From a bacterium (GTDB lineage: Bacteria; CAIWAD01): 64,000 nt of DNA. Below the pieces are notes generated by a model that was not told the origin of the DNA, ran no database searches, and was given only the letters and a program-made list of their open reading frames with translations. Shown piece after piece: positions 42,625 through 51,053 of this stretch. Made by a program: the position numbers and the translations under genes. The stretch spans positions 1 through 64,000 of the forward strand of contig JAUXWS010000095.1 in assembly GCA_030685015.1 (NCBI GenBank). Direction: 5' to 3'. Each line of letters opens with the position of its first letter. The first letter of the stretch is position 1.

Positions 42625-44391
42625 CTATTCCAGGCGCAGGGGCAGCTCGGCGCGCAGGCTCCAGCGCGGATCGGCCAGGCGGGCCGGTTCCCGCTCCAGG
42701 ACGCTGACCAGGTCGCCGCCGCCCAGCGCCTGCACGGCAGGGCCGAGGGCCGCTCCCGGCAGGAGGTCGCGCGGCCGCAGGCTCCCCTCCATCAGCAAGG
42801 TCAGCAAGGATTTCTGCCGGGGATAGTGGCGCACGGGCAGGTCCCGGCCTCCCAGCTCGGCCTGGAGGGAACCCAGGCAATCCTGGAGGTTGCCCAAGTG
42901 GTCGGCCAGGCCCAGCTCCACGGCGCGACGGCCCGCCCAAACTCGTCCACCGGCCAGTGGCGCCAACTGCTCCTCGCTGAAGGGACGGTGCGCCAGCACG
43001 CGGGAGCGGAACTCGCCGTAAATGAGCGCCATGCGGCTCTCCATGGCGGCCAGGGTGGCAGCCTCCACCGGGTGTCCCAGGTTGCCCAGGCGGGCGGCGG
43101 GCAGCGGTGCGACGACCTGGGGATTGAGGCCCAGGCGCTTGGCGCCGGCGGACAAGTCCGGCAGCAGGCCCACCACGCCGATGGATCCCACCACGCTGAA
43201 GGGGCTGATCCACAGCTGACGCCCCGGCACGGCCAGATAATAGCCGCCAGAGGCGGCCACCGGTCCGGCGGACACCCAGAGGGGCTTGCGCTCCCCCAGC
43301 TTCACCAGCTCCTGGTAGATCTCCTCGGCGGCCAGGGCGCTGCCGCCGGGCGATTCCACGCGCAGGACGACGGCCTGCACGGCGTCCGCCTCGGCCAGGG
43401 CGCGGATCGCCTCGATCATGGCGCGGGACTGGATCTGGACCTGGGCGCTCTCGGAGATCCCGGGCACGATGCTCCCCTCCGCCCAAAGGACGGCGATGTG
43501 GTTGTCCACGTCAGGGGTGAGGTCGCGGCCGGGGGTGGGCATCATCCGGCGCGAGGAGATCCAGCTGCTCAGGGAAAGCCGGCGCGCGCCAGGGAATCGT
43601 TCCTCCAGCCGATCCTCCCAGGCCGGGCGGCTGAGCAGCGTGTCGGCCAGACCCAACTCGACCGCTTCCTGGGGCGTCAGCCAGAGGCGCTCCGGCCGGA
43701 CCAGCTCCGCGTGCAGCAGGGCGGCGTCCACTCCGCGCCGGCTGCCCACCCAGCGCAGCTCCTCGGCCAGCAGATCGTCCACCAGCCCGCCCAGGTTCTG
43801 CCGCACGGGGGCGCTCATCTCCTGCCGGGCGTACTGTTCGCCGAAGCCCTTGGCCTCGCCCTGATGGAGGACGTGGACCTTGATGCCCAGTTTGGCCAAG
43901 CCATCGGCCATGTAGGTCAGGCTGACGCGGGGTCCGGGCAGGACGAGTCCGCCCGAGACGGAGGGGCTGAGCGCCACCTCGTCCGCCAGACAGGCCGCCA
44001 GATAGGAGGTGCCGATGCCCAGCTCGCTGTGGGCGAGCACGGGCTTGCCCTGGCGGCGGAACTCCGCCACGGCGGCATCCAGTTCGGACAGGTATTCGCG
44101 GGGCAATTCGAGGTGGCGGTCGATGAGGAGGGCCTGGATCTCGGGCCGCGACGCCGCCTGGCGGATCGCCTCGGTCACCCGGCTGAGGGTGACCGGCGTG
44201 CCCAGGTTGGCGTCCATGGGGCTGATCTGATGCCCTGGCAGGGAACCGCTCCAGTCCAGGACGAGGAGGGCCTGGGACGGCACCTCCAGCTCGCCGCGGC
44301 CGGCCAGGCGCACCAGCCCCCAGATGCCGCCCACCAGCAGGCCCAAGGCCAGCAGCAGGCCGATGAAGATGCCCAGGATCACGCGCTTCAT
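42625..44391 (-). CDS. sppA: Signal peptide peptidase SppA, long form
   Basis: A 588-residue membrane protease that degrades cleaved signal peptides. One N-terminal membrane helix (VILGIFIGLLLALGLLVGGI) anchors two tandem ClpP-fold domains. By alignment with E. coli SppA, the general base Lys is K181 in HQGEAKGFGEQY and the nucleophile is S351 in LRVESPGGSALAAEE; both are present. ATG 44391 overlaps the stop of the ABC-F gene by 4 bp, so the two are coupled. Confidence 0.92.
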   Translation of the reverse strand: MKRVILGIFIGLLLALGLLVGGIWGLVRLAGRGELEVPSQALLVLDWSGSLPGHQISPMDANLGTPVTLSRVTEAIRQAASRPEIQALLIDRHLELPREYLSELDAAVAEFRRQGKPVLAHSELGIGTSYLAACLADEVALSPSVSGGLVLPGPRVSLTYMADGLAKLGIKVHVLHQGEAKGFGEQYARQEMSAPVRQNLGGLVDDLLAEELRWVGSRRGVDAALLHAELVRPERLWLTPQEAVELGLADTLLSRPAWEDRLEERFPGARRLSLSSWISSRRMMPTPGRDLTPDVDNHIAVLWAEGSIVPGISESAQVQIQSRAMIEAIRALAEADAVQAVVLRVESPGGSALAAEEIYQELVKLGERKPLWVSAGPVAASGGYYLAVPGRQLWISPFSVVGSIGVVGLLPDLSAGAKRLGLNPQVVAPLPAARLGNLGHPVEAATLAAMESRMALIYGEFRSRVLAHRPFSEEQLAPLAGGRVWAGRRAVELGLADHLGNLQDCLGSLQAELGGRDLPVRHYPRQKSLLTLLMEGSLRPRDLLPGAALGPAVQALGGGDLVSVLEREPARLADPRWSLRAELPLRLE

Positions 44392-46418
44392 GCCATCCCC
44401 CTTGATTGATCCACTCCCGGCCGCGCCACCTGCTCCGCCTCCAGCACGGCGCGGACCTCCTCCAGTTCGGCCAGCGCCTTCTCCCAGCGCGGATAAAGCC
44501 CCTTGACGATCTCACGGACCCGGGCGTACTCGGTGGAGGCCTGTTTCATTTTCTCTGAATCGTTCCAGATCTCCTCGCGGGCCAGGGCCTGCTCCAGCTC
44601 CAACAGGCGGGCCTCGCGGCGGGCAATCTCCGCCTCCAACTCCTCCGCCCGGCCGGCCGCCTCGCGCAGCAGGCGGCCCCGGCGGATCTTCTCCTCGGTG
44701 GCCGCCTTGCGCTCCTCGCGGCCGCGCGGACGGGCGGCCGGGCTTCCCTCGGAGGCCGCCTGCGTCGCGCGCGCGCCCGCCCGGCGCGCCGTCTCCCCCG
44801 CCTCCTGCCGCTCCAGCTCGTCGCGCCAAGCGACAAACTCGCTGTAGCTGCCGGGCCGGTCCAGCAGGCGGCCCTGGCGCAGCTCCAGCACCCGCGTGAC
44901 GACCCTGTCCAGGAAGTAGCGGTCGTGGCTGACCACCAGGACCGTCCCGGCGAAGGAGGAGAGGGCCTGCTGCAGCATGTCCTTGGCCTTGAGGTCCAGG
45001 TGGTTGGTCGGTTCGTCGAGCACGAGGAAATTGCACTTGTCAAGCAGGATGCCCGCCACCGCCAGGCGGCTCTTCTCGCCGCCGGACAGGACCTCGACCC
45101 GCTTGAAGACGGAGTCGCCGCCGAAGAGGAAGGCCCCCAGCAGGCTGCGCAGCTCCGTCTGGCCCAGACCCTGGTTGTGGCTGGCCAGCTCCTCCAGGAC
45201 CGTGCGGCGGGAGTCCATCTGGTCCTCCACCTCCTGGGTGTAGACGTCCAGCTGGACCTTGTGTCCCAAGCGGACCTGGCCGGCGGAGGGTTGCTGCAGC
45301 CCGGAGATGATGCGGGCCAGGGTGGACTTGCCCGCCCCGTTCGGCCCCGTCAGAGCCACGCGTTCGCCCCGCTTGAGGAGCAGGTCCAGGTCGCGGAAGA
45401 CAGGTCCCTGGCCGTAGTCCATGGCCAGGCCCCTCAACTCCAGCACCACGTCGCCTGATCGCTCGCAGGCCGGGAAGCGGAAGTGGACGCCCCGCTCCTC
45501 CCGCTCCACCTCGGGCAATGCCAGCTTCTCCAGCTGCTTGACGCGGCTCTGCACCTGGCGGGCCTTGGTGGACTTGTAGCGGAATCGCTCGATGAAGTGC
45601 TGCATCTCCTCGATCCGCCCCTTCATCCGCTCCGCCTCGGCGGCGCGCCGGGCCTGCTGCTCCTCCTTCAGTTCGCGGTAGCGGCTGTAGTTGCCCTGGT
45701 AGAGGGTGAGCCGGCCGCGGGCGATCTCGGCCACCTGCGTCACCGTGCGGTCAAGGAAGAAGCGGTCGTGGCTGATGGTGATGACCGTGCCGTCGTAGGA
45801 GCGCAGGAAGCGCTCCAGCCATTCGAGGGCGTCCGTGTCCAGGTGGTTGGTGGGTTCGTCCAGCAGCAGCAGGTCGGGGGCGGCGAGGAGGAGGCGGGCC
45901 ATGGCGGCGCGCATCTGCCATCCGCCGCTGAACTGGCTGAGGGGCCGCTCGGCGTCCAGGGGAGTGAAGCCCAGGCCCTGCAGGATGCGGCGCGCCTCGG
46001 AATCCAGGCGCCAGCCGTCCGCGTGCTCGAAGCGCTCCTGCAGATGGCCCAGGTGGGCGAGCAGGGCGGGCTGATCCTCGTCATCATCCCCCAGGCCGGC
46101 CAGGGCCAGGCGGGTCTCGGCGATCTCCCGCTCAACTTGGCGGACGTCGCCGGCCGCCTCCAGCACCAGTTCCAGCAGCGGCAGGTCCGAGGAGAAACTG
46201 AAGGTCTGCGAGAGGTAGCCGACACGCATGCGGGGCGCCAGGTGCAGCTGCCCCTCGTCCGCTTCCCGCTCGCCGGCCAGGATGCGCATGAGGGTGGTCT
46301 TGCCCACCCCGTTGTCCCCCACCAGGCCGATGCGCTGGCCGGGCAGGATGCGCCAGCTGAGGTCCTCGAAGAGCACCTTGTCGGGGAAACGGACGGCGAG
46401 GCGGGTCAACTGGATCAT
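44388..46418 (-). CDS. ABC-F family ATPase (ribosome-associated)
   Basis: A 676-residue soluble protein with two ABC domains and no membrane part. Walker A motifs are GDNGVGKTTLMRIL and GPNGAGKSTLARII; signatures are LSQFSGGWQMR and LSGGEKSRLAVAG; Walker B sequences are LLLLDEPTNHLDTDALEW and FLVLDEPTNHLD. The linker between domains (ERMKGRIEEMQHFIERFRYK) is the P-site-tRNA interaction motif typical of ABC-F proteins, and a charged coiled coil follows at the C-terminus. Such proteins rescue or tune ribosomes; closest in outline to Uup/YdiF. Antibiotic protection cannot be judged. Confidence 0.92.
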   Translation of the reverse strand: MIQLTRLAVRFPDKVLFEDLSWRILPGQRIGLVGDNGVGKTTLMRILAGEREADEGQLHLAPRMRVGYLSQTFSFSSDLPLLELVLEAAGDVRQVEREIAETRLALAGLGDDDEDQPALLAHLGHLQERFEHADGWRLDSEARRILQGLGFTPLDAERPLSQFSGGWQMRAAMARLLLAAPDLLLLDEPTNHLDTDALEWLERFLRSYDGTVITISHDRFFLDRTVTQVAEIARGRLTLYQGNYSRYRELKEEQQARRAAEAERMKGRIEEMQHFIERFRYKSTKARQVQSRVKQLEKLALPEVEREERGVHFRFPACERSGDVVLELRGLAMDYGQGPVFRDLDLLLKRGERVALTGPNGAGKSTLARIISGLQQPSAGQVRLGHKVQLDVYTQEVEDQMDSRRTVLEELASHNQGLGQTELRSLLGAFLFGGDSVFKRVEVLSGGEKSRLAVAGILLDKCNFLVLDEPTNHLDLKAKDMLQQALSSFAGTVLVVSHDRYFLDRVVTRVLELRQGRLLDRPGSYSEFVAWRDELERQEAGETARRAGARATQAASEGSPAARPRGREERKAATEEKIRRGRLLREAAGRAEELEAEIARREARLLELEQALAREEIWNDSEKMKQASTEYARVREIVKGLYPRWEKALAELEEVRAVLEAEQVARPGVDQSRGMA

Positions 46419-46587
46419 CGCCCCGCCACTCCCTGCCGCCCCTGGTCAAAGCGGCGGGAGTCAGGCCCGCCGCAGCCGGACGCCATCCCGGCCGGCAAGG
46501 GCCCCGGCCGGAATTCCGCCCCGCGACAAGGTGCCATCCAGGTCATGCTCCGTACTCCGTCCCTGTTTCTGATCGACATGGTCTGGT

Positions 46588-48774
46588 TCAAGGCAAGGTG
46601 AGGGCCACCACCCGGTAGCAGCGGCGCTCCTGGACCGGCGCCTCCTGCCACACCGTCCCCGTCGTCTCGCCCAGGCTTTGCCAGAGCTGGGGCCAGGGCT
46701 CGTCGGCGGCCTCCACCCGATAGGCCCAGGCGCCGGGGACAGCCGCCCACTCCAGGCGCAGGCCTGCCGCCGTCCACGTCGCCGTCGTCACCGGCGCGGC
46801 CAGGGTCTGCAACTGGCGCAGGCCCAGATCCTGCCAATCAGAGCTGCCGGGCGCCAGGGCGAAAGCGAGCCGCTCGGCGGGTCGGCCCGGGTCCAGGCCC
46901 TCCAACTCGATCCACAGACTGTCGCCGTCGTTCCAGGCGGGGGCCAGCTCCCGCAGTTCCAGCGCCACCACGCCCTGCTCCTGGCCAGGCCGCCAGTCGC
47001 CGGCGCCGGGGCTTGTCCCGCAGCGCGCCCGCACCAGGCCCGGGGCGGGAACGGCACCGTCGGCGTGGCGGGCCAGCAAGGCGAGGTGCCGCAGGGCCCC
47101 GTTCCAGTTGGCCAGACCCTTCGTCTCCAGGATCCAGTCGTCGGGATCCAGCTGGACGGCGCTGGGCGCCTGCCCCGTCACCACCACATGGCCCTGCAGG
47201 CGCAGGTGGTTGCGCACCTGGCGATCCAGGCTCCCGCCCGCCGTGATGCGCCAGGGCAGCCACAGGTCGAAGGGCGGCTCCGCCTGGTTCTGCCGCACAC
47301 GCAGCTCGCAGACGGGCAATCCGCCCACAGTGCGCGCCCGCCAGTCCCATCGATAGTTGGGGCGGTTCGTACCGTAGAGGTAGCCGTTCCACAGCCCCGT
47401 CAGATCGCGCCCGGTGTAGGCGGCGGCATGGGCCGTGAAGTCGGCCACGTGGGCCGAGCCATAGGAGAAGGGCCCCTGCGCCCAGTCGTGCAGCAGGGGG
47501 AGGAAAGCGCTGTCCCCCACTTGGCCGCGCAGCATGTGCAGCAGCCAGGCACCCTTGCGGTAGACCGTGTTGGCGTTGAAAGTGGAGGGCGGATCATAGA
47601 TGGGGCCGCTGGGATCAGTGACAAAGCAGCGGGTGGTCATGTGCTGGACGAGGGCGGCGTGCCCGCCCAGGTGTTCCTTCCACAGCGCCTCCGCGTAGGT
47701 GGCGAAGCCCTCGTTGAGCCAGATGTCCTCCCAGGCGGCGCAGGTGACCTGGTCGCCGTACCACTGATGGGCCAGCTCGTGGGCCACGATGTAGTCGTAG
47801 GCATGGTCGCCACGGATGAGCACTTGGCCGTAGCTCGTGTTGCACTGGTGCTCCATGGCGCCGCCCCAGGTGAAGATGCTGTGGCCGTACTTCTCGTCGA
47901 GGAAGGGGTACTCGCCGAAGCGCGAGGCGAAGAAGCCGATCATGGGCACGGTCACGTTGAAGTCCTCGGTGGCGTTGGCCAGATGCTCGGGCCACACGTA
48001 GTGCACGACCGGCATGGGGCTGCCGTCCAGCCCCATGTACTGGTCGTGGATGGCGACGAAGTTGGTGACCGTCATGCACAGGAGATAGGTGGCGATGGGG
48101 TGCCGTTCCCGCCAGCGCCAGGTGAGCTGCGTCCCCAGCGTGTCCACCACCTCCAACGTGCCGTTGGAGGTGGCCGTGAAACCCAGCGGCACGGTGATGC
48201 GCACCTGGGCCGAGTCGGCCTTGTCCGCGGGGTCGTCCTTGGTGGGCCACCACGACGGGGCGCCGTTGGGTTCGCTCAAGGTGGAGAGGATGGGCACCCC
48301 GCCGTGGCTGCCCAGACTGTAGGAGCCGAAGCCGACGCTGGCGGGGTTGCCCGCGTAATGAATGGTCAAGCAGACCTGGGCGCCGCTGTCCAGGGGCTGG
48401 GGCAAGTGGCAGAGCAGAAGATCGCCGGCGTGGCTGTAGGAGGTGGCGCCCTCCACTTGGGAGACAGCCAGGTTGTCGTGCAGGTCGAAGGCCACCTCCT
48501 GCAGTCCGGCCTCCCGGCTGCGCAGGCAGAGGGTGGCCTCGCCCGCCAGAAAACCCGTGACAAGATCGGGCGCCAGGGCGAGGTCGACCCAGGCCAGATC
48601 GATGCGGTCGTCCAAGCGGGCGGTCCGCTCCGGCCGGAGCCGGCCCTGCCAGGCCGCCAGATGGGACTTCATCCAGGATTCCTCGTCAAATCCGTCCGGC
48701 GGGGCGGCGGAGGACGCGGCCGCGGACAGGGCCGCCAGGGCCAACAGGATGAACTGGAAGATCCGCATGATCAC
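46588..48774 (-). CDS. Secreted M1-family metallopeptidase
   Basis: A 728-residue exported zinc aminopeptidase-type enzyme. A signal peptide (FILLALAALSAAASSAA) precedes the N-terminal beta domain. The catalytic domain has GGAMEHQCNTSYG, the substrate-anchoring GxMEx motif with His in place of the classical Asn, and the zinc site HELAHQWYGDQ with the distant Glu in WLNEGFATYAEALW. After residue about 500 a beta-rich extension replaces the usual helical C-terminal domain. Likely periplasmic or extracellular peptide digestion. Single gene, divergent from the RsbW-like gene. Confidence 0.88.
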   Translation of the reverse strand: MIMRIFQFILLALAALSAAASSAAPPDGFDEESWMKSHLAAWQGRLRPERTARLDDRIDLAWVDLALAPDLVTGFLAGEATLCLRSREAGLQEVAFDLHDNLAVSQVEGATSYSHAGDLLLCHLPQPLDSGAQVCLTIHYAGNPASVGFGSYSLGSHGGVPILSTLSEPNGAPSWWPTKDDPADKADSAQVRITVPLGFTATSNGTLEVVDTLGTQLTWRWRERHPIATYLLCMTVTNFVAIHDQYMGLDGSPMPVVHYVWPEHLANATEDFNVTVPMIGFFASRFGEYPFLDEKYGHSIFTWGGAMEHQCNTSYGQVLIRGDHAYDYIVAHELAHQWYGDQVTCAAWEDIWLNEGFATYAEALWKEHLGGHAALVQHMTTRCFVTDPSGPIYDPPSTFNANTVYRKGAWLLHMLRGQVGDSAFLPLLHDWAQGPFSYGSAHVADFTAHAAAYTGRDLTGLWNGYLYGTNRPNYRWDWRARTVGGLPVCELRVRQNQAEPPFDLWLPWRITAGGSLDRQVRNHLRLQGHVVVTGQAPSAVQLDPDDWILETKGLANWNGALRHLALLARHADGAVPAPGLVRARCGTSPGAGDWRPGQEQGVVALELRELAPAWNDGDSLWIELEGLDPGRPAERLAFALAPGSSDWQDLGLRQLQTLAAPVTTATWTAAGLRLEWAAVPGAWAYRVEAADEPWPQLWQSLGETTGTVWQEAPVQERRCYRVVALTLP

Positions 48775-48834
48775 CTCCGCGGTTGGGGGCTGCCCCGGGG
48801 CCTGCCCCCGAAAAGAATGCTATTCTTGCCCATC

Positions 48835-49251
48835 ATGGAGCGCAGCCTGTGCATCCCCTCGGACCCGGCGGCCATCGATCTGGTCGAGGCCTTCCTCAGC
48901 GCCATCGCCAGCGACCTGGGCCTCACCGACGATCAGGCCGGGGATCTCATCATCGCCGGCACGGAGGCGGCCAACAACGCCATCCTCCATGGCAACCAGC
49001 AGCGCCGGGACCTGAGCGTCCGCCTCCATGCGCGCGTCGCCCCCTGCCGGCAAGGCCGCTATCTGGAACTCAGCGTCAGCGACGAGGGCCACGGCCTGCC
49101 CGACACGCCTCAGGCTGATCCCACCGAGCCGGAACACCTGCTGGACATCTCCGGCCGCGGCCTGCTCATCATCCGCCACTTGATGGACGAGGTGCGGGTG
49201 GAGACTAGTGAACGCGGCATGCGCATCGTCCTGGTGAAGACCATCACCTGA
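48835..49251 (+). CDS. RsbW-like anti-sigma serine kinase (HATPase)
   Basis: A 138-residue GHKL ATPase of the RsbW/SpoIIAB type, which phosphorylates an anti-sigma-factor antagonist or binds a sigma factor. N-box: LIIAGTEAANNAILHGN; G1: VSDEGHGLPD; G2: GRGLLIIRHLMDEV. ATG 48835 gives a family-like start (MERSLCIPSDP); in-frame ATG 48817 would add six residues. No ribosome site is clear for either. TGCTATTCT at 48818-48826 resembles an extended -10, so a leaderless or very short 5' end is possible. No cognate antagonist or sigma gene adjoins it. Confidence 0.85.
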   Translation: MERSLCIPSDPAAIDLVEAFLSAIASDLGLTDDQAGDLIIAGTEAANNAILHGNQQRRDLSVRLHARVAPCRQGRYLELSVSDEGHGLPDTPQADPTEPEHLLDISGRGLLIIRHLMDEVRVETSERGMRIVLVKTIT

Positions 49252-49269
49252 GCCGGACGGCCGCCGTCC

Positions 49270-49533
49270 TCAACGATCCACGTGATCCACGATCCCGACG
49301 ATGGTGGCATCCACCGGTGTCAATGCGTGCGGCAAGGGCAGGGCCGCCTCCTTGGAAGCCACGAAGTAGACCCATTGGCCGCGGGCGGACCCCATCAGGT
49401 CCACCGCCGCCAGGAGGGCGCCCTCGGGGCGGCCATCTCCGTCCACGGGCTGGATCACCAGGAGGGCAGCCTGTTCCAGCCCGGGCGCCTTGCGCGTGGC
49501 CCAGACCCTGCCCACCACTCTCGCCAGATTCAT
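49270..49533 (-). CDS. Microcompartment vertex protein (EutN/CcmL family), copy 1
   Basis: An 87-residue single-domain BMC-P protein. The family pattern is clear: MNLARVVGRVWATRKAPGLE at the start, LLVIQPVDGDG, AVDLMGSARGQWVYFVASKE in the middle and PVDATIVGIVDHVD at the end. Such proteins form pentamers that cap the 12 vertices of protein-shelled organelles. It is the last of a leftward set (deoB, deoxyhypusine-synthase-like, copy 2, copy 1), about 130 bp after copy 2 across a hexamer repeat. Hexagonal shell (BMC-H/T) genes are not in the window. Confidence 0.9.
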   Translation of the reverse strand: MNLARVVGRVWATRKAPGLEQAALLVIQPVDGDGRPEGALLAAVDLMGSARGQWVYFVASKEAALPLPHALTPVDATIVGIVDHVDR

Positions 49534-49562
49534 GGCTCTCCCATCGTCGCCATCAGGATCGC

Positions 49563-49652
49563 TACCGTTACAGTTACCGCTATCGCTATCGCTATCGGGA
49601 TCGGGATCGGGATCGGGATCGGGATCGGGATCGATATCGATATCGATATCGA
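49563..49652. repeat. Hexanucleotide array between the two vertex genes
   Basis: Fifteen 6-bp units run without gaps. On the plus strand they shift in blocks: TACCGT, TACAGT, TACCGC, TATCGC twice, TATCGG, GATCGG five times, GATCGA and TATCGA three times. Most fit (T/G)ATCGN. It fills most of the intergenic space between copy 2 and copy 1. The same units occur inside aceF at 12831-12866. Confidence 0.95.
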
Positions 49653-49663
49653 AAACTAATCTT

Positions 49664-49957
49664 TCATCTCCCGCCCGCCGCCATGGCCGGGCCGTCCAAG
49701 TCCACGCGGTCGACGATGGCCATGATCACGGTGTCCACCGGCGTGCCGTCGGTGGAGATGGTCAGGCGCGCGCTGGAGCCGGCGGCCATCAGCACCACCT
49801 CGCCCACGCCGGCCCCCACGCTGTCCACCGCCACGGTGTGGGCCTCCTTCTCCCGGTAGTCGAAATCCAGGTGACGCACCACCAGGAACTTCATGCCGGT
49901 CAGCTTGGGGTCCTTGCGCGTGGCCCAGACCGTGCCGATCACCCTGCCCAGCTGCAT
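49664..49957 (-). CDS. Microcompartment vertex protein (EutN/CcmL family), copy 2
   Basis: A 97-residue BMC-P protein starting MQLGRVIGTVWATRKDPKLT, with VAVDSVGAGVGEVVLMAAGS and PVDTVIMAIVDRVD. It is closer to the family consensus than copy 1 and has a short Gly/Ala-rich C-terminal tail (LDGPAMAAGGR). It begins 9 bp after the deoxyhypusine-synthase-like gene, so they are co-transcribed. Two divergent vertex proteins are common in organisms with multi-paralog shells. Confidence 0.9.
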   Translation of the reverse strand: MQLGRVIGTVWATRKDPKLTGMKFLVVRHLDFDYREKEAHTVAVDSVGAGVGEVVLMAAGSSARLTISTDGTPVDTVIMAIVDRVDLDGPAMAAGGR

Positions 49958-49965
49958 GGCCGCTC

Positions 49966-50943
49966 CTATTGGTTGAGGACGAGGGCGAAGATGAGGGGCG
50001 CCACGATGGTGGCGTCCGACTCGATGATGAAGCGCGGCGTGTCCAGCCCCAGCTTGCCCCAGGTGATCTTCTCGTTGGGCACGGCGCCGCTGTAGCTGCC
50101 ATAGCTGGTGGTGGAGTCGCTGATCTGGCAGAAGTAGCCCCAGAGCGGCGTGCTCTCCTCCGCCATGTCCTGTTCGAGCATGGGCACGACGCAGATGGGG
50201 AAGTCCCCGGCGATGCCGCCGCCGATCTGGAAGAAGCCCACGCTGTGCTCGTAGGCGGTGCGGCGGTACCAGTCGGCCAGGAAAGTCATGTACTCGATGC
50301 CGGTCCGCACGGTGTGGACCCGCTTGACGTCGCCCTTCATGCAGTGGGCCGCGTAGATGTTGCCCAGGGTGCTGTCCTCCCAGCCCGGCACGATGATGGG
50401 GAGGTCGCGTTCGGCGGCGGCCACCAGCCAGCTGTCCCGCGGGTCGATCTGGTAGCGGTCGGCCAGCATGCCGCTGCGGATGAGGCGGTACATGAACTCG
50501 TGCGGGAAGTGGCTGCGCCCCTCGCGGTCGGCGCCCTGCCACTCCTCCAGCACGGCCCGCTCGAGGACGCGGATCGCCTCCTCCTCGGGAATGCAGGTGT
50601 CCGTCACGCGGTTGAGGTGCCGTTCAAGCAGGGCCTGCTCGTCGGCGGGAGCCAGGTCCCGGTAGTGAGGCACCCGCACATAGTGACGGTGCGCCACCAG
50701 GTTGAAGAGGTCCTCCTCAAGGTTCGCCCCGGTGCAGGAAATGATGTCCACCTTGCCCTGGCGGATCATCCCGGCCAGGCTGAGCCCCAGCTCGGCCGTG
50801 CTCATGGCGCCGGCCAGGGAGACCAGCATGCGCCCGCCCTGATCGAGGTGGGCCGTGTAGCCGTCGGCGGCGTCGATGAGGGCCGCCGCGTTGAAGTGGC
50901 GGAAGTGGTGGCGCAGATGGGCCGAGACGGGACCGAGGGTCAT
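49966..50943 (-). CDS. Deoxyhypusine synthase-like protein
   Basis: A 325-residue member of the deoxyhypusine synthase family. NAD-binding blocks IISCTGANLEEDLFNLVAH and GWEDSTLGNIYAA are present, and ITWGKLG near the C-terminus carries the Lys that forms the enzyme-intermediate in the eukaryotic enzyme (WGK). Bacteria lack eIF5A, and bacterial members have been linked to polyamine chemistry such as homospermidine formation, so spermidine or a related amine is the likely substrate. Its coupling to two microcompartment vertex genes and deoB is unusual. Confidence 0.85.
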   Translation of the reverse strand: MTLGPVSAHLRHHFRHFNAAALIDAADGYTAHLDQGGRMLVSLAGAMSTAELGLSLAGMIRQGKVDIISCTGANLEEDLFNLVAHRHYVRVPHYRDLAPADEQALLERHLNRVTDTCIPEEEAIRVLERAVLEEWQGADREGRSHFPHEFMYRLIRSGMLADRYQIDPRDSWLVAAAERDLPIIVPGWEDSTLGNIYAAHCMKGDVKRVHTVRTGIEYMTFLADWYRRTAYEHSVGFFQIGGGIAGDFPICVVPMLEQDMAEESTPLWGYFCQISDSTTSYGSYSGAVPNEKITWGKLGLDTPRFIIESDATIVAPLIFALVLNQ

Positions 50944-51053
50944 GATGCTTCTCCTGCTGGTTGCCGGTCAGGAATGTGCCACAGCCCACCGCCCGCTGCA
51001 AGCTGTGACCGAGCGGCAGCCCCGCCATGAACGGCGCGGGGGCGGGACCGGGT

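Noticed and set aside
42625-44391. Loss of the SppA catalytic Lys (ADEVALSP where E. coli has ANKIWLSP)
   Set aside because: Counting along the E. coli protein puts the catalytic Lys209 in the later GTYKS segment, which aligns with GEAKG here. The Lys is conserved.
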